This document shows, piece after piece, positions 35,432 through 44,861 of a stretch of DNA of 64,000 nt; position 1 is the first letter of the stretch; the number at the start of each line of letters is the position of its first letter. Origin of the DNA: Turicibacter bilis (GTDB lineage: Bacteria; Bacillota_I; Bacilli_A; MOL361; Turicibacteraceae); assembly GCF_024499055.1 (NCBI RefSeq), contig NZ_CP071249.1, positions 1,403,001 through 1,467,000 on the forward strand. The letters run 5' to 3'. The notes beneath the pieces are model-generated. The model was not told the DNA's origin. It saw nothing but the letters and a program-made list of their open reading frames with translations, and ran no database searches. A program made the translations under genes and the position numbers.

Positions 35432-35827
35432 TTATAGTAAATCTGCTAATGTATACTTTGAAAATTCTTTTATAAATTGATTGAGTGCTTGAGAAGAAAT
35501 GTGCTTTAATTTACATCCTGATGACATTAAAGGACAACTCTCTGGTTTACTGAAACATTCGACAATGTTCATATTATCTTCCGTCACCTTTAAAAGATCA
35601 CCTAGATTAATTTCACTTGGTTTTAACCCGAGCTTTAATCCACCAGCACGACCTTTAATTGAAATAATATAATCCGTTTTTCCAAGATGATGGATAACTT
35701 TTTTCATATGATGCTCTGATGTATTTAATGCCTTTGCTAACTCATCAACGGTACATAATTCATCACTATGATGAGCTAAATAAATGAGCGCTCGAAAACT
35801 ATAATCACTAAACTTTGATAATTGCAT
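35432..35827 (-). CDS. nsrR: Rrf2-family regulator, NsrR-like
   Basis: A 131-residue winged-helix regulator of the Rrf2 family. Residues 1-60 hold the DNA-binding domain (FSDYSFRALIYLA; TSEHHMKKVIHHL), followed by the typical GRAGGLKL wing. Cys91, Cys98 and Cys105 (ECFSKPESCPLMSSGC) are the iron-sulfur ligands found in NsrR, the nitric-oxide sensor. It is divergent from a globin gene whose promoter carries a perfect palindrome (35911-35939), so it very probably represses NO detoxification and itself. I start at ATG 35827, 8 nt after AAGGTGG. Separation from other Rrf2 members is by cysteine spacing and context. Confidence 0.8.
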   Translation of the reverse strand: MQLSKFSDYSFRALIYLAHHSDELCTVDELAKALNTSEHHMKKVIHHLGKTDYIISIKGRAGGLKLGLKPSEINLGDLLKVTEDNMNIVECFSKPESCPLMSSGCKLKHISSQALNQFIKEFSKYTLADLL

Positions 35828-35910
35828 ATTAAACACCACCTTTGTTTCAATTATACAACAGAAACTGTCTTCACTTGAATGAAAACAAGACTTAAAAATC
35901 CTTCATCATC

Positions 35911-35939
35911 TTAAATGTGCATTTTACTTGCACATTTAA
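35911..35939. promoter_or_regulatory. palindromic operator, probable NsrR site
   Basis: TTAAATGTGCA-N7-TGCACATTTAA is a perfect 11-bp inverted repeat. It covers the -35 box of the globin promoter, so a bound dimer would block RNA polymerase. Confidence 0.8.
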
Positions 35940-35956
35940 TTTCTGTATGTTATTCT
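35928..35956 (+). promoter_or_regulatory. sigma-A promoter of the globin gene
   Basis: TTGCAC (35928-35933), 17-bp spacer, TATTCT (35951-35956). The -35 lies in the palindromic operator. Confidence 0.75.
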
Positions 35957-35998
35957 ATCACTGTCAGTAAGAAAAACAATGAATAAGGAGAGATTTAT

Positions 35999-36436
35999 AT
36001 GTTAGATCAACATACAATTGATATCATTAAAAGTACTGTCCCTGCATTAAAAGCGCACGGTTTAGATATTACCACAACATTCTACAAAAATATGTTTGAA
36101 CAAAATCCAGAAGTAGCACCTTTATTTGATATGAGTAAACAAAAATCAGGGGAACAACCAAAAGCATTAGCTATGACAGTTTTAGCAGCTGCACAAAACG
36201 TTGATAACTTAGGCGCTATTATGCCCGTTGTACAACGTATTGCCATTCGTCACTGCGACTGTGGAGTAAAAGAAGAACACTACCCAATCGTAGGAAAGCA
36301 TTTATTAGAGGCTATCAAACAAGTTTTAGGTGAGGCTGCTACAGATGAAATTATCGATGCATGGGCAAAAACATATGAAGTCATTGCACAAGTCTTCATC
36401 GATGCAGAAAAGGAAATTTACGCTTCTCGTGCTTAA
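35999..36436 (+). CDS. single-domain bacterial globin (flavohaemoglobin-type haem domain)
   Basis: A 145-residue globin matching the haem domain of flavohaemoglobins and Vitreoscilla haemoglobin. Tyr29 (B10), Gln53 (E7) and proximal His85 (AIRHCDCGV) fall at the same positions as in E. coli Hmp. The FAD/NAD reductase domain is absent, so it needs a separate reductase to act as a nitric oxide dioxygenase, or it serves oxygen/NO binding only. AAGGAGAG lies 6 nt before the ATG. It is divergent from the NsrR-like gene and under a palindromic operator, which supports an NO-response role. Confidence 0.9.
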   Translation: MLDQHTIDIIKSTVPALKAHGLDITTTFYKNMFEQNPEVAPLFDMSKQKSGEQPKALAMTVLAAAQNVDNLGAIMPVVQRIAIRHCDCGVKEEHYPIVGKHLLEAIKQVLGEAATDEIIDAWAKTYEVIAQVFIDAEKEIYASRA

Positions 36437-36444
36437 TTTAAAAC

Positions 36445-36486
36445 AAAAAAATCCCCTACCAACTATTTAGGTCAGGGGATTTTTTT
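36445..36486. terminator. bidirectional terminator after the globin gene
   Basis: AAAAATCCCCT pairs with AGGGGATTTTT around a 16-nt loop; A run on the left, T run on the right. It serves the globin and the convergent Rpn pseudogene. Confidence 0.85.
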
Positions 36487-36489
36487 CAT

Positions 36490-37314
36490 CTATTCTTTTC
36501 TTAAATTATCAATGACCTCAGACGAGAGTCCCGTCATTTTACAAATCGTTTCATTATCTAGAGACTTTAATAAATTTCTTGCTATTTCAAAAGCTTTATT
36601 TTGCTCACCTTTACACTCTGCCTCATTCAAAACACTTATGTTATCTTGTAAAATTTTAGAACGCATTTCATATAATAAACGTTCCTCCCTATTACTATTC
36701 ATACGGATAAGTTCATCCTTTGCTTCCCGGATTTCCTCAATACTCATCTCTAATCGACGTACAGCCTCACTTTCAGGATCGATTAAAAACTCAGTCCAAG
36801 CGACTAACATATCCTTAGCATCACTATTTTTCGGAAGTTTAGGAATCTCTATAAAATGAACTTCCATAACATCTGTTAACTCCTCATGCGTTTCTAACTC
36901 TTTAAAACGATAAGCAGTATGAAACTTCTCTGATCTTAAATATTTAAAATTCAAAATATTAATACAAATCGTTCTATTTAATTGAGAATAATCTTCTCCA
37001 TTACTTAACTGCTCTGCATACATCTTACTTAAATAGTAGAGGCTCCTCTTAATCATGTTATATTCATTCTTCAACTGAATTTCAATATTGATAATCTCCT
37101 GATTACTTGTTGTTGCTTCAACATCTAATCGAGAATATTTATCCTCTAAAAATTATTTTTCTAAATCTGTCCCTTGAACTTCTACTCGAGTAATTTTATT
37201 CACTGGTTTTAAGACTGCATTTAAAAATGAAATTAATACTTTAGGGTGCTTATGTGAACCAAAGATATTTTTAAATACAAAATCAACTTTAGGATCCAAT
37301 AAACCTCTACTCAT
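36490..37314 (-). pseudogene. Rpn-family PD-(D/E)XK nuclease/transposase, one nonsense mutation
   Basis: Reads from ATG 37314 to 36490 in one frame (275 codons) but with a TAA at codon 54 (37153-37155). The N-terminal part (LLDPKVDFVFKNIFGSHKH) and the post-stop YSRLDVEATTSNQEIINIEIQ carry the family's nuclease motif (D, then ExQ). The C-terminal half is charged and helical as usual. These proteins promote RecA-independent recombination and are often spread as multicopy genes. A restart at codon 81 (TTG 37074) is possible but would lose the active site. Confidence 0.8.
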
Positions 37315-37389
37315 CTTAAACCTCCTTAAAAATCAAATATAACCTTTGCCTCTATTATAACGGATATTAATTGATTTTTAATCAATAGA

Positions 37390-37845
37390 TTACATTAAAT
37401 CTGACTCTAAAAAAGCTTTAATAATTACTACTTCCGGAGGATTAATATTCTCTTGTAAGTCATCTAAAGAGAAGAATTTTAAATCCTTTGCTTCTGCCGC
37501 ATCTTTTTTCAAGTTTCCTCGATAATCAGTGCAACTATAAGTCGCGATGAAATTTATATACTTCATCCCCATTTGGATATCCGTAATAAAACTCCTCACC
37601 TGAAAATATATTAAACAAAGTTAATCTTTTAGCAATGAACCCACTCTCTTCATATAATTCTCGCTTCGCGACTTCTTCTAAACTTCCAGAAGTTCTAAAG
37701 TTCCACCAGGCAATCTCCAACAATTATTGTCGTGTCTTAGCTTAAGCAAAAGACGCTCATTCTCATCTAATAAAATTACATTAGCTCCCCCCATCACAAT
37801 GGGTTGTGAACCAACTAATTGTCTTAAATCCATTATGTATCCCAT
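37390..37845 (-). pseudogene. NUDIX hydrolase, frameshifted
   Basis: From ATG 37845, with AGGAGAGAG upstream, the first frame reads VMGGANVILLDENERLLLLK and on to NCWRLPGGTLELLE, then breaks. A second frame continues with GSLEEVAKRELYEESGF, the NUDIX box (REx2EExG), and a third resumes at YINFIATYSCTDYRGN to the stop at 37390. At least two frameshifts are needed, so no functional enzyme is made. Confidence 0.82.
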
Positions 37846-37860
37846 AATCACTCTCTCCTT

Positions 37861-38260
37861 TTATAATTCCAAACGTTTGACTCGATACTTAAACATCAAT
37901 TCATACACCTTATCAGTTGGATGCAAACCATCTCCTTCTGCCATTAACACTTCAAAACCTCGTTTACATCAGCCTGTTTAAACAAACGATTCTCATAACT
38001 ATCGTCTAATGTGGTAACTGAATTTGTCAGCAATAAAATAACTTCTTTATTATATTTTTTAACTGATTAATAATAGCTACTAAATCATGAAACAAAATCT
38101 CCATTTCATTAAAAAGCTTTCGATTATTTGTACCAATCATCAGTAACACCACATCATCATCTACCTCAACTAATTCCGATAAGTAACTTCTTAATTGAGT
38201 AGAATTCATTCCACTTCAACCATTAGTAATCACCTTGCAATCAGAATCATACTTTTTCAT
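37861..38260 (-). pseudogene. SGNH/GDSL hydrolase remnant
   Basis: From ATG 38260, after GGAGGGGG, the frame reads KKYDSDCKVITNG, a TGA (probably an old TGG), SGMNSTQLRSYL, then VVLLMIGTNNR, which is the GTND-type block. After frameshifts the other end, GDGLHPTDKVYELMFKYR, carries the DxxH block of the family. The N-terminal GDS block is missing. Several stops and shifts make it clearly non-functional. Confidence 0.75.
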
Positions 38261-38510
38261 TACCCCCTCCATTTTAGCTTTATATTTCATATAGTAAAAT
38301 ACTATTTTAAAAGGAATCACTTCTAACTTTACACTTGAATTTCACTCTTATTGTATACTTCAAGTTGATGTAATAAATCTCATTACTCCAATATCTTTCC
38401 ATAAAACATGAAATACTCAATGATTATCTGTCGTTATTTTTTACACTTATGTTACAATATGAATATGACATAATTAACTTTTGACTTTTCCCATATTAGA
38501 GGTGATATTA

Positions 38511-38807
38511 ATGAATCTAGATAAGCAAATACTAAAAGAAATCGGACAGATTGCGACTCATCACCCAGAAATCCAAAAAATATTATTATTTGGTTCACGA
38601 GCTAGAGGAGATAATAGTGAGAGAAGTGATATTGATTTAGCTGTCTATGCCAAAGGATCTATCTCCACGTTTATTGAAGAAATAGAACTTATGACGACGA
38701 CATTGCTTGAATACGATATAACACATATTACTGAATTAACAGAAGATTATTTTTTAGAACAAATTAATAGAGAAGGAATCGTAATTTATGAGAAAAATTC
38801 AATATAA
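38511..38807 (+). CDS. mntA: MntA-type nucleotidyltransferase antitoxin
   Basis: A 98-residue minimal nucleotidyltransferase. It has the GSX10DXD motif: GS at 28-29, Asp40 and Asp42 (FGSRARGDNSERSDIDL). MntA antitoxins use ATP to AMPylate a tyrosine of the partner HepT RNase, which blocks its activity. GAGGTG lies 7 nt before the ATG at 38511; the longer frame from 38481 has no ribosome site. It overlaps the HEPN gene by 20 nt, the usual arrangement of this toxin-antitoxin type. Confidence 0.85.
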   Translation: MNLDKQILKEIGQIATHHPEIQKILLFGSRARGDNSERSDIDLAVYAKGSISTFIEEIELMTTTLLEYDITHITELTEDYFLEQINREGIVIYEKNSI

Positions 38808-39183
38808 ATTTACTAATTTAAAAAAAGCCTATCAAAGACTAGTTGAGGTTGCAAATCTATATGATGGAAAAAATGAAATCATTCGAGATAGTTTGATTCA
38901 GCGCTTTGAATTCACATATGAATTAACACACAAAACCCTTCAAGAATTTTTTAAATATTCTGGTATTACAATGGAAAATTCATTTCCAAGAATGATTTAC
39001 AAAAAAGCTTACGCGAACCATTTGATTGATAATGATAAAATATGGATTAACTTATTAGAAGATCGAAATGCAACGTCCCATTTATACAGCGAACAGATTG
39101 CTAATGAAATTGCTCATCGTATTGTTACTGATTATGTTGAAGTAATTGGAAAACTGATTGAAAAATTAGACGAATTAATTTAA
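38788..39183 (+). CDS. hepT: HepT-type HEPN toxin
   Basis: A 131-residue all-helical HEPN protein (HI0074 family). The RX4HXY motif is complete: Arg93, His98, Tyr100 in RNATSHLY. Arg and His are the RNase residues and Tyr is the residue AMPylated by MntA in characterised pairs. It overlaps the antitoxin gene by 20 nt; a terminator follows at once. All key residues of both partners are intact, so the module should be active, in contrast with the decayed genes next to it. Confidence 0.85.
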   Translation: MRKIQYKFTNLKKAYQRLVEVANLYDGKNEIIRDSLIQRFEFTYELTHKTLQEFFKYSGITMENSFPRMIYKKAYANHLIDNDKIWINLLEDRNATSHLYSEQIANEIAHRIVTDYVEVIGKLIEKLDELI

Positions 39184-39210
39184 GCCCATTATATGATGGG
39201 CTTTTTTTAC
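39183..39210 (+). terminator. terminator of the toxin-antitoxin operon
   Basis: AGCCCAT (39183-39189) pairs with ATGGGCT (39196-39202), followed by a run of T residues. Confidence 0.8.
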
Positions 39211-39268
39211 ATAAAAAAGGCTTAAAGGATATACACAAATAAACGTATATTTCCTTTAAGCTTTCATA

Positions 39269-42200
39269 TTAAGATTCAAATAGTTCTTGAATATCATCCA
39301 TTGAAAGATGGGTAATGAATGTTTCGCCTTCTTTAACAAGAGAATCTGATAATTCTAATTTTCTTTGTTGAAGTTTTTCAATTTTTTCTTCGATTGTATC
39401 TTTTGCGATTAACTTATAAACCTGAACTTTATTTTGTTGTCCCATTCGGTATGCACGATCCGTCGCCTGATTTTGTGCACTCATATTCCACCATGGATCA
39501 TAATGAATCACGACATCCGCTCCTGTTAAATTCAATCCCGTTCCACCTGCTTTTAATGAAATCAAGAACACATCAGCTTCACCTTCATTAAATCGGTTTG
39601 CTAAGGCAACACGTTGTTCCGATTTTGTTTCACCTGTTAACGTAAAATAAGAAATACCTAACTCATCAAGCTTTGGTGCGATTAAATCAAACATTGATGT
39701 AAATTGTGAGAATAACAACATACGGTGTCCACTGTCTTTACATTCCTGAATTAATTCTAAACATAAATTTAACTTTGCACTTTCATCTTTATAGTTTTCC
39801 AAATAAAGTGCAGGATGACAACAGAGCTGGCGAAGACGTGTTAACATCGCTAACATCTTCATACGACTTTGCCCTTCATTCCCTTCTCCAAGTTCAGCTT
39901 GAAGTTCTTTATTCATACTGATAAGTGTTGCTTCATATAACTTACGTTGTGCCTTGTCTAACTCACAGTAAACAACTGATTCTACCTTATCTGGTAATTC
40001 CGTTAAGACATCTTTTTTCAATCGGCGTAAAATAAATGGTGCTACTAACTGATGAACACGCGCAAGTAACTTTTCATCTTTATCTTTAATAATCGGATTC
40101 TCGTACTGCTTTTTAAACTTCGCATAACTCAATAAATATCCTGGCAAAATAAAATCAAAAATTGACCATACATCTGCAATTGAATTCTCAAGCGGTGTTC
40201 CTGTTAAGGCAAAACGGATCTCACCGTTCAGTTTTTTTACCGCCTTCGCATTTTGTGTCGCCTGATTTTTAATATAATGCGCCTCATCTAAAATCACATA
40301 TTTAAATGCTGCCTCATATTCCTTAATATCACGACGCAGCAAATCGTATGACGTCAAAATCACATCATAATTGTTTAAAGTACTCAATTTCTTGCTGCGC
40401 TCACTCACTGTTCCTGTCATCGTCAACACACGTAAATGTGGGGCAAAACGCTCAAACTCTGCTTGCCAGTTGAAGACCAGTGAACTCGGAGTAACAATAA
40501 GGCTTGGTTTATCAACTTCTCGCTCGTACTCTGCACACAATAAAGCAATCACTTGTAGCGTCTTCCCAAGCCCCATATCATCAGCTAAAATTCCACCCAT
40601 TCCATAATCAGATAACGTTCTTAACCAACGATAACCTGTTTCCTGATATGGACGTAACGTCGCTTGTAAATTTTGTGGCAGTTCATATTCCATTTCATCA
40701 ATTTGTTCAAAATCATTAACTAATTGACGAAAGGCCTTATTTTTCTTAGATTTAACTTCATTTTTTTCAAGCATTCGTTCTAAATAAAGTGCACGATATT
40801 TCGAGAGTTGAATTTCATCTTGTTGTAAGTCTTCTTCGGTTAATTCTAAATCCTCTACTAAATTAAAAAACGATTGCATATACTCAGAATCTAACTCTAA
40901 AAAGCTTCCATCTTTTAAACGATAATATTTCTTTTTTAATTGATACTGTGCCAACACCTCTTGATACTCGGACACATCAAATGCTAAATCTTCTAATTTA
41001 AAAGTCATTAAATCACTTTGTAAACGTACCCCGACTGATACTTTCTTATTCACTTGTTTTGGGCTCATCCCTTTAAAACGTTCCGTCGCATTTACTTCAT
41101 GCTGTGCAATTAAGGCCGGAACGCCTTGATTCATAAACTGATAAATTTGATGATCATCATTAAGCACCATCTTATCTTTATCAATCTTGAAATCATAAGT
41201 TTCAAACACATTCATAAGTTGCGCTTCTTTCACTTTATCACGAACAATAGTTGATGGTAACTCGTCAGTAAGTGGATTATACAAATGGCCATTATAACCA
41301 TATTCTACTTTTGCCTCAACCGCTAAATCATCATTTAAATCTAAATATACTTTACTATCAAGTTGTGGCATCTCATATTTACCTTGTAAATAATTAATGC
41401 TATCATCAGTAACAAATGCGGCAATACGTGGATAAATAACAGATAAGAAGTGAGGAATTTGTTCACTTGAAATATATAAGTAGCCACTCATTACAATAAT
41501 TTCTTTTAAAATTGGGAAGATATAATTAATAAACTCTTCATCCATAAACCATAAGCTATCCTGTGTCAAAAGGAAATAATCCTTTCCTCGACCACGTATT
41601 AACATTTTTCCTTTTGTTTGTGTAAGAAGTAGTCCTTTATTCTTAGCTTGTTCAATCTTCAATTGAATATTTGGTCTTTGATTAGTCATTAAGATAGATT
41701 TCCATTCGTCTTTTTCAACATAACAATTTAACTTCGTATTAAGTAATAAATCATGTAATTCACGCAATTTCATAGAACTTAGCAATAAACTACGACGTTC
41801 CGAGTTTGGTAATCGATACTGCTGTGTAATAAACTGTCGGTCCTTTACTATCGATTTCACAAAATTTAGAATTTTTAATGATTGCTCATCAAAACGACGA
41901 ATATCATGATTAAAAGTTAATTCTTTTCCATAAATAAATTCTGATTGTGTATCTATTCGATTAATAAAATCAAACAAATCTTTAATAACATAAAATCGTT
42001 TTTTTCCGATCGATAACTCTAATTTTGTTACCTCACCTTCAAATCTTAACTTAGGAATTAAAGATACGGTGGATGTATCTTCTAAATTCATTCTCACCTC
42101 TTGAACTAATGAATCTTCATATCGATCTAACAATTGATTAATCGTATTTCTTTGATAAAATACTATAGCATCCTCCCAAGAAATACGACGACTTTTTTGT

Positions 42201-42508
42201 TCATATTGTGCTTGAAATAGCATTGCTACAACATGTATACAACATGATTGATAGTGATGTGATGCTGGACAGTCACAACCGATACTTTGAATGTTTCCTT
42301 TAGTATCGAAATCAGCTTCGGCATGATACTCTCTTCCAGTAAAGTCATGAACAATGGAACAAATTTCATAAGGAGCATCGGAATTTTGAGTTTTTAAAAA
42401 ATTAATTGTCTTAACAGCTCCAGAATCATGCAAGATGTTCCCGTTATAAAAAATTGAGTCAAACCTTGCTATACGTTCAATCAATGAATCACTTAATTTT
42501 AATTTCAT
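39269..42508 (-). CDS. SNF2-family DNA helicase/translocase with SWIM zinc finger
   Basis: A 1079-residue protein. The N-terminal SWIM finger is Cys78-x-Cys80-x9-Cys90-x-His92. A long middle region leads to a SNF2_N ATPase from about residue 625: motif I DDMGLGKTLQVIA, motif II LDEAHYIKN, then LTGTPLENS. The helicase C domain includes LFSQFTSMFDL, LISLKAGGTGLNL and DRAYRMGQ. It should translocate on double-stranded DNA and remodel bound protein, perhaps RNA polymerase or repair complexes as for bacterial RapA/SNF2 proteins. AGGAGG lies 8 nt before the ATG. It is monocistronic. Confidence 0.93.
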   Translation of the reverse strand: MKLKLSDSLIERIARFDSIFYNGNILHDSGAVKTINFLKTQNSDAPYEICSIVHDFTGREYHAEADFDTKGNIQSIGCDCPASHHYQSCCIHVVAMLFQAQYEQKSRRISWEDAIVFYQRNTINQLLDRYEDSLVQEVRMNLEDTSTVSLIPKLRFEGEVTKLELSIGKKRFYVIKDLFDFINRIDTQSEFIYGKELTFNHDIRRFDEQSLKILNFVKSIVKDRQFITQQYRLPNSERRSLLLSSMKLRELHDLLLNTKLNCYVEKDEWKSILMTNQRPNIQLKIEQAKNKGLLLTQTKGKMLIRGRGKDYFLLTQDSLWFMDEEFINYIFPILKEIIVMSGYLYISSEQIPHFLSVIYPRIAAFVTDDSINYLQGKYEMPQLDSKVYLDLNDDLAVEAKVEYGYNGHLYNPLTDELPSTIVRDKVKEAQLMNVFETYDFKIDKDKMVLNDDHQIYQFMNQGVPALIAQHEVNATERFKGMSPKQVNKKVSVGVRLQSDLMTFKLEDLAFDVSEYQEVLAQYQLKKKYYRLKDGSFLELDSEYMQSFFNLVEDLELTEEDLQQDEIQLSKYRALYLERMLEKNEVKSKKNKAFRQLVNDFEQIDEMEYELPQNLQATLRPYQETGYRWLRTLSDYGMGGILADDMGLGKTLQVIALLCAEYEREVDKPSLIVTPSSLVFNWQAEFERFAPHLRVLTMTGTVSERSKKLSTLNNYDVILTSYDLLRRDIKEYEAAFKYVILDEAHYIKNQATQNAKAVKKLNGEIRFALTGTPLENSIADVWSIFDFILPGYLLSYAKFKKQYENPIIKDKDEKLLARVHQLVAPFILRRLKKDVLTELPDKVESVVYCELDKAQRKLYEATLISMNKELQAELGEGNEGQSRMKMLAMLTRLRQLCCHPALYLENYKDESAKLNLCLELIQECKDSGHRMLLFSQFTSMFDLIAPKLDELGISYFTLTGETKSEQRVALANRFNEGEADVFLISLKAGGTGLNLTGADVVIHYDPWWNMSAQNQATDRAYRMGQQNKVQVYKLIAKDTIEEKIEKLQQRKLELSDSLVKEGETFITHLSMDDIQELFES

Positions 42509-42632
42509 AAAAAAATATCCTCCTAAAGCATCTCCTATTATATCAATTATAGGGACACTAATACAAATTTAAACATGAACAAGAAAAAAAGCTATATAAT
42601 AAAGAAGATAATTGAAGCAAGGAAGTTTTAAT

Positions 42633-42881
42633 GTGAGAGATATTACAAATTCAAAAGGAAAAATCTTTAGACACTTTAAAGGTGATTTATATTTAGTTGA
42701 GGATTTCGTCAAACATTCAGAAACGCAAGAAACCATGGTTCTTTATCGAGCCCTATACGGTGAATGCGGCCTTTTCGTACGACCTTATGGCATGTTTGTT
42801 GAAGAGGTTCCTGAAGGAAAAGTAAATCCAACCGGACAAAAATACCGATTCCAAGAATATAAAGTTAAGAGCGTCAAATAA
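42633..42881 (+). CDS. DUF1653 family protein
   Basis: An 82-residue soluble protein of the DUF1653 family: FRHFKGDLYLVEDFVKHSET then MVLYRALYGECGLFVRPYGM. The function is unknown. I start at GTG 42633, 7 nt after AGGAAG; the longer TTG start at 42612 has no ribosome site. It is divergent from the SNF2 gene and ends in a strong terminator shared with the convergent DUF1836 gene. Confidence 0.8.
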   Translation: MRDITNSKGKIFRHFKGDLYLVEDFVKHSETQETMVLYRALYGECGLFVRPYGMFVEEVPEGKVNPTGQKYRFQEYKVKSVK

Positions 42882-42890
42882 CTCTACAAA

Positions 42891-42924
42891 AAAACTCCTA
42901 CTGAGACTAATTAGTAGGAGTTTT
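42891..42924. terminator. bidirectional terminator
   Basis: AAAACTCCTACT (42891-42902) pairs with AGTAGGAGTTTT (42913-42924). Confidence 0.85.
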
Positions 42925-42925
42925 C

Positions 42926-43520
42926 TTATTTTTTAACATCTGGTTCTAAAAATCGATCGAGTACTAATTCTTCATAAGAAGAAGATTTTCTTTTATTTGC
43001 TTTTTTTTGAAGGTATTGCTTCTTTCTTATCGAGTAAATATTTTTGAATAAATAACTTATGTGCAATAGACATGACAGCAGAGCGTAAAACTTCTGTTTC
43101 AAATGTAATATTCTTTGCTGAGTTTGGTTCAATGGATTCACGATTAATAAAAACAAACTGTAAGGCTTTCTCTAATTCAACGCAGAAGAAGTCATAAGCC
43201 TCCTTTGTTGGATATAAATTCATCTGAATTTTAATCATTTCACAAACTTCTGTTAAACTATAAACTTGTTTAAATAAACAAACGACAATCAAATACGCTA
43301 AATGCTTTTCAGTGTAACGACGACCGACTGGTGGAGATACAACCTTTTGTTTGACGTAATTATTTAACATTGTTGGTGTTAATAACTTTTCCTCTGGATT
43401 TAAATTTAATGGTTTCAGTACATCTTCGACATACGAAATAACCTGATCCTTGTACAAAGGAATCGTTGGCAATTCATCAAATCTTGGGCAATGAAACTCT
43501 AACATTTCTTTATGATCCAT
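42926..43520 (-). CDS. DUF1836 protein, reading frame split at an A8 tract
   Basis: A DUF1836 protein (LTPTMLNNYVKQKVVSPP; KHLAYLIVVCLFKQVYSLTE), with a winged-helix-like N-terminal half; it probably binds DNA, but no target is known. The frame as written ends at 42993 (175 residues) with EAIPSKKSK. Just before, an A8 run (T8 at 43001-43008 on +) marks a frame change: with seven A's the protein continues KKANKRKSSSYEELVLDRF to a stop at 42926. That extension has a coding look and ends at the terminator, so the long form (about 197 residues) may be ancestral or be made by slippage. Confidence 0.75.
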
Positions 43521-43536
43521 AGTTCTTCCTAACTTT

Positions 43537-44388
43537 CTATTTTAAAATATCATGTTTTTTAATAGCCTGCACTGCAATACATCCTGGACCACCTTGTGCT
43601 GTAAAAACGGGTGTCAGCAGCATTACCTCAGTCTCAATACTTCCTATATTTTTAATTATAATATCTTTTGTCTCCATTGCCAACTCTTCATCACATGCAT
43701 GTGAAATATAAATCTTATATTCATCATTTACGCCTTTCGCTATTAAATCATCACAAATCGCTTGAATTGCTTTTTTGAATGTACGTTTCGTCGCAAATTT
43801 CTCTAAACGTGTACTATCCTCAGATAATGTCATGACCGGTACTAACTTTACTAAACCACCAATGCGACCAACCAATGGTGATAAACGTCCACCACGAACT
43901 AAATAATCAAAATCTTTCGGAATCAGGAAAGAAGTAGAAGTTTCTATTAGCGATTCAATTTCGCTTACTACTTCAGACTTCGTCTTGCCCGCTTCAACTA
44001 ATTTCACAGCAACATCTACAAGATAACGATGTGGCCCACAAAGCGTCTTCGAATTGATAACTGTAATATTTTCTTCATGATCGACCATTGACTTTGCCAT
44101 ACATGCTGATTGATACGTTCCCGATAATCCATCCGCTAATGAAATATTAATAATCTCCTCATTAGGATATTTTTCATACATCTCTACGACATCTCCAATT
44201 GAAGGTTGAGATGAACTTGGAAAATACCCCTCATTAATCATTTCTACTAAACCTTCAGTTGTTAATTCCTCTAATTCTTTATAGCTTTTATTATTAATCG
44301 TTACCGATAACGGTCTAATATCTAAATCATTTTGTTTTGCCTCTTCTCTTGAATAAAGCGTTGATGAATCCGCCACAATCTTAATCAT
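43537..44388 (-). CDS. DegV family fatty-acid-binding protein
   Basis: A 283-residue DegV protein: IKIVADSSTLYSREEAKQ at the start, SSSQPSIGDV, DGLSGTYQSA for the ligand site, and FLIPKDFDYLVRGGRLSP. Members bind a fatty acid in a deep cleft and, in Firmicutes, feed the FakA/FakB fatty-acid kinase system as FakB. I start at ATG 44388, 6 nt after GGAGGG; the longer frame to 44418 lacks a ribosome site. It lies 17 nt upstream of the DUF1836 gene and is probably cotranscribed with it. Confidence 0.88.
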   Translation of the reverse strand: MIKIVADSSTLYSREEAKQNDLDIRPLSVTINNKSYKELEELTTEGLVEMINEGYFPSSSQPSIGDVVEMYEKYPNEEIINISLADGLSGTYQSACMAKSMVDHEENITVINSKTLCGPHRYLVDVAVKLVEAGKTKSEVVSEIESLIETSTSFLIPKDFDYLVRGGRLSPLVGRIGGLVKLVPVMTLSEDSTRLEKFATKRTFKKAIQAICDDLIAKGVNDEYKIYISHACDEELAMETKDIIIKNIGSIETEVMLLTPVFTAQGGPGCIAVQAIKKHDILK

Positions 44389-44624
44389 ACTAAGCCCTCC
44401 ATATATAAAAGTTAACATTTCTAATCAACTTAGTTTTTAATACTATATAATTTAGATTAACACCTTTTGTTTGCATTGTCAATCAAGAAAAAATAAACCT
44501 GATAGTTCATCTCACTAAAAATAAAGAAAGCTTGTCATCATTTAAAATCGTTCCCCTTAATTACATCTATCGCTTAATACTCTCGAAACAAACGTACATA
44601 CTATATTTGATAGGAGGTCAAACA

Positions 44625-44861
44625 ATGAATAATAAACAAGAGCAATTCTTAAATTATATCCTTAAAAGAGTTCAAGATGGAAAAATAGATGAAGCACAAG
44701 CACTTATTAATGAAAACTTCAAAAAACAAGAGGCTGGTACATTTACTCGTGCTGATATTGGAGAATTCATTCCTAAAATTACGATGTTGATTAAACCTAA
44801 CCATGTCGATGAGGTTCACAATGTTATACAAGAATTCGCAGCTACTTTTTCTGAAAAATAA
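44625..44861 (+). CDS. small unrecognised protein
   Basis: A 78-residue charged, helical protein, MNNKQEQFLNYILKRVQDGK and so on, with no recognised family. The strong AGGAGG 7 nt before the ATG at 44625 and a terminator directly after the stop mark a real single gene. The upstream extension of the frame to 44532 has no start with a ribosome site. Confidence 0.65.
   Translation: MNNKQEQFLNYILKRVQDGKIDEAQALINENFKKQEAGTFTRADIGEFIPKITMLIKPNHVDEVHNVIQEFAATFSEK

Noticed and set aside
42926-43156. Independent 76-codon - strand gene
   Set aside because: Only its last 31 codons look coding, and they are the continuation of the DUF1836 frame after the A8 tract.
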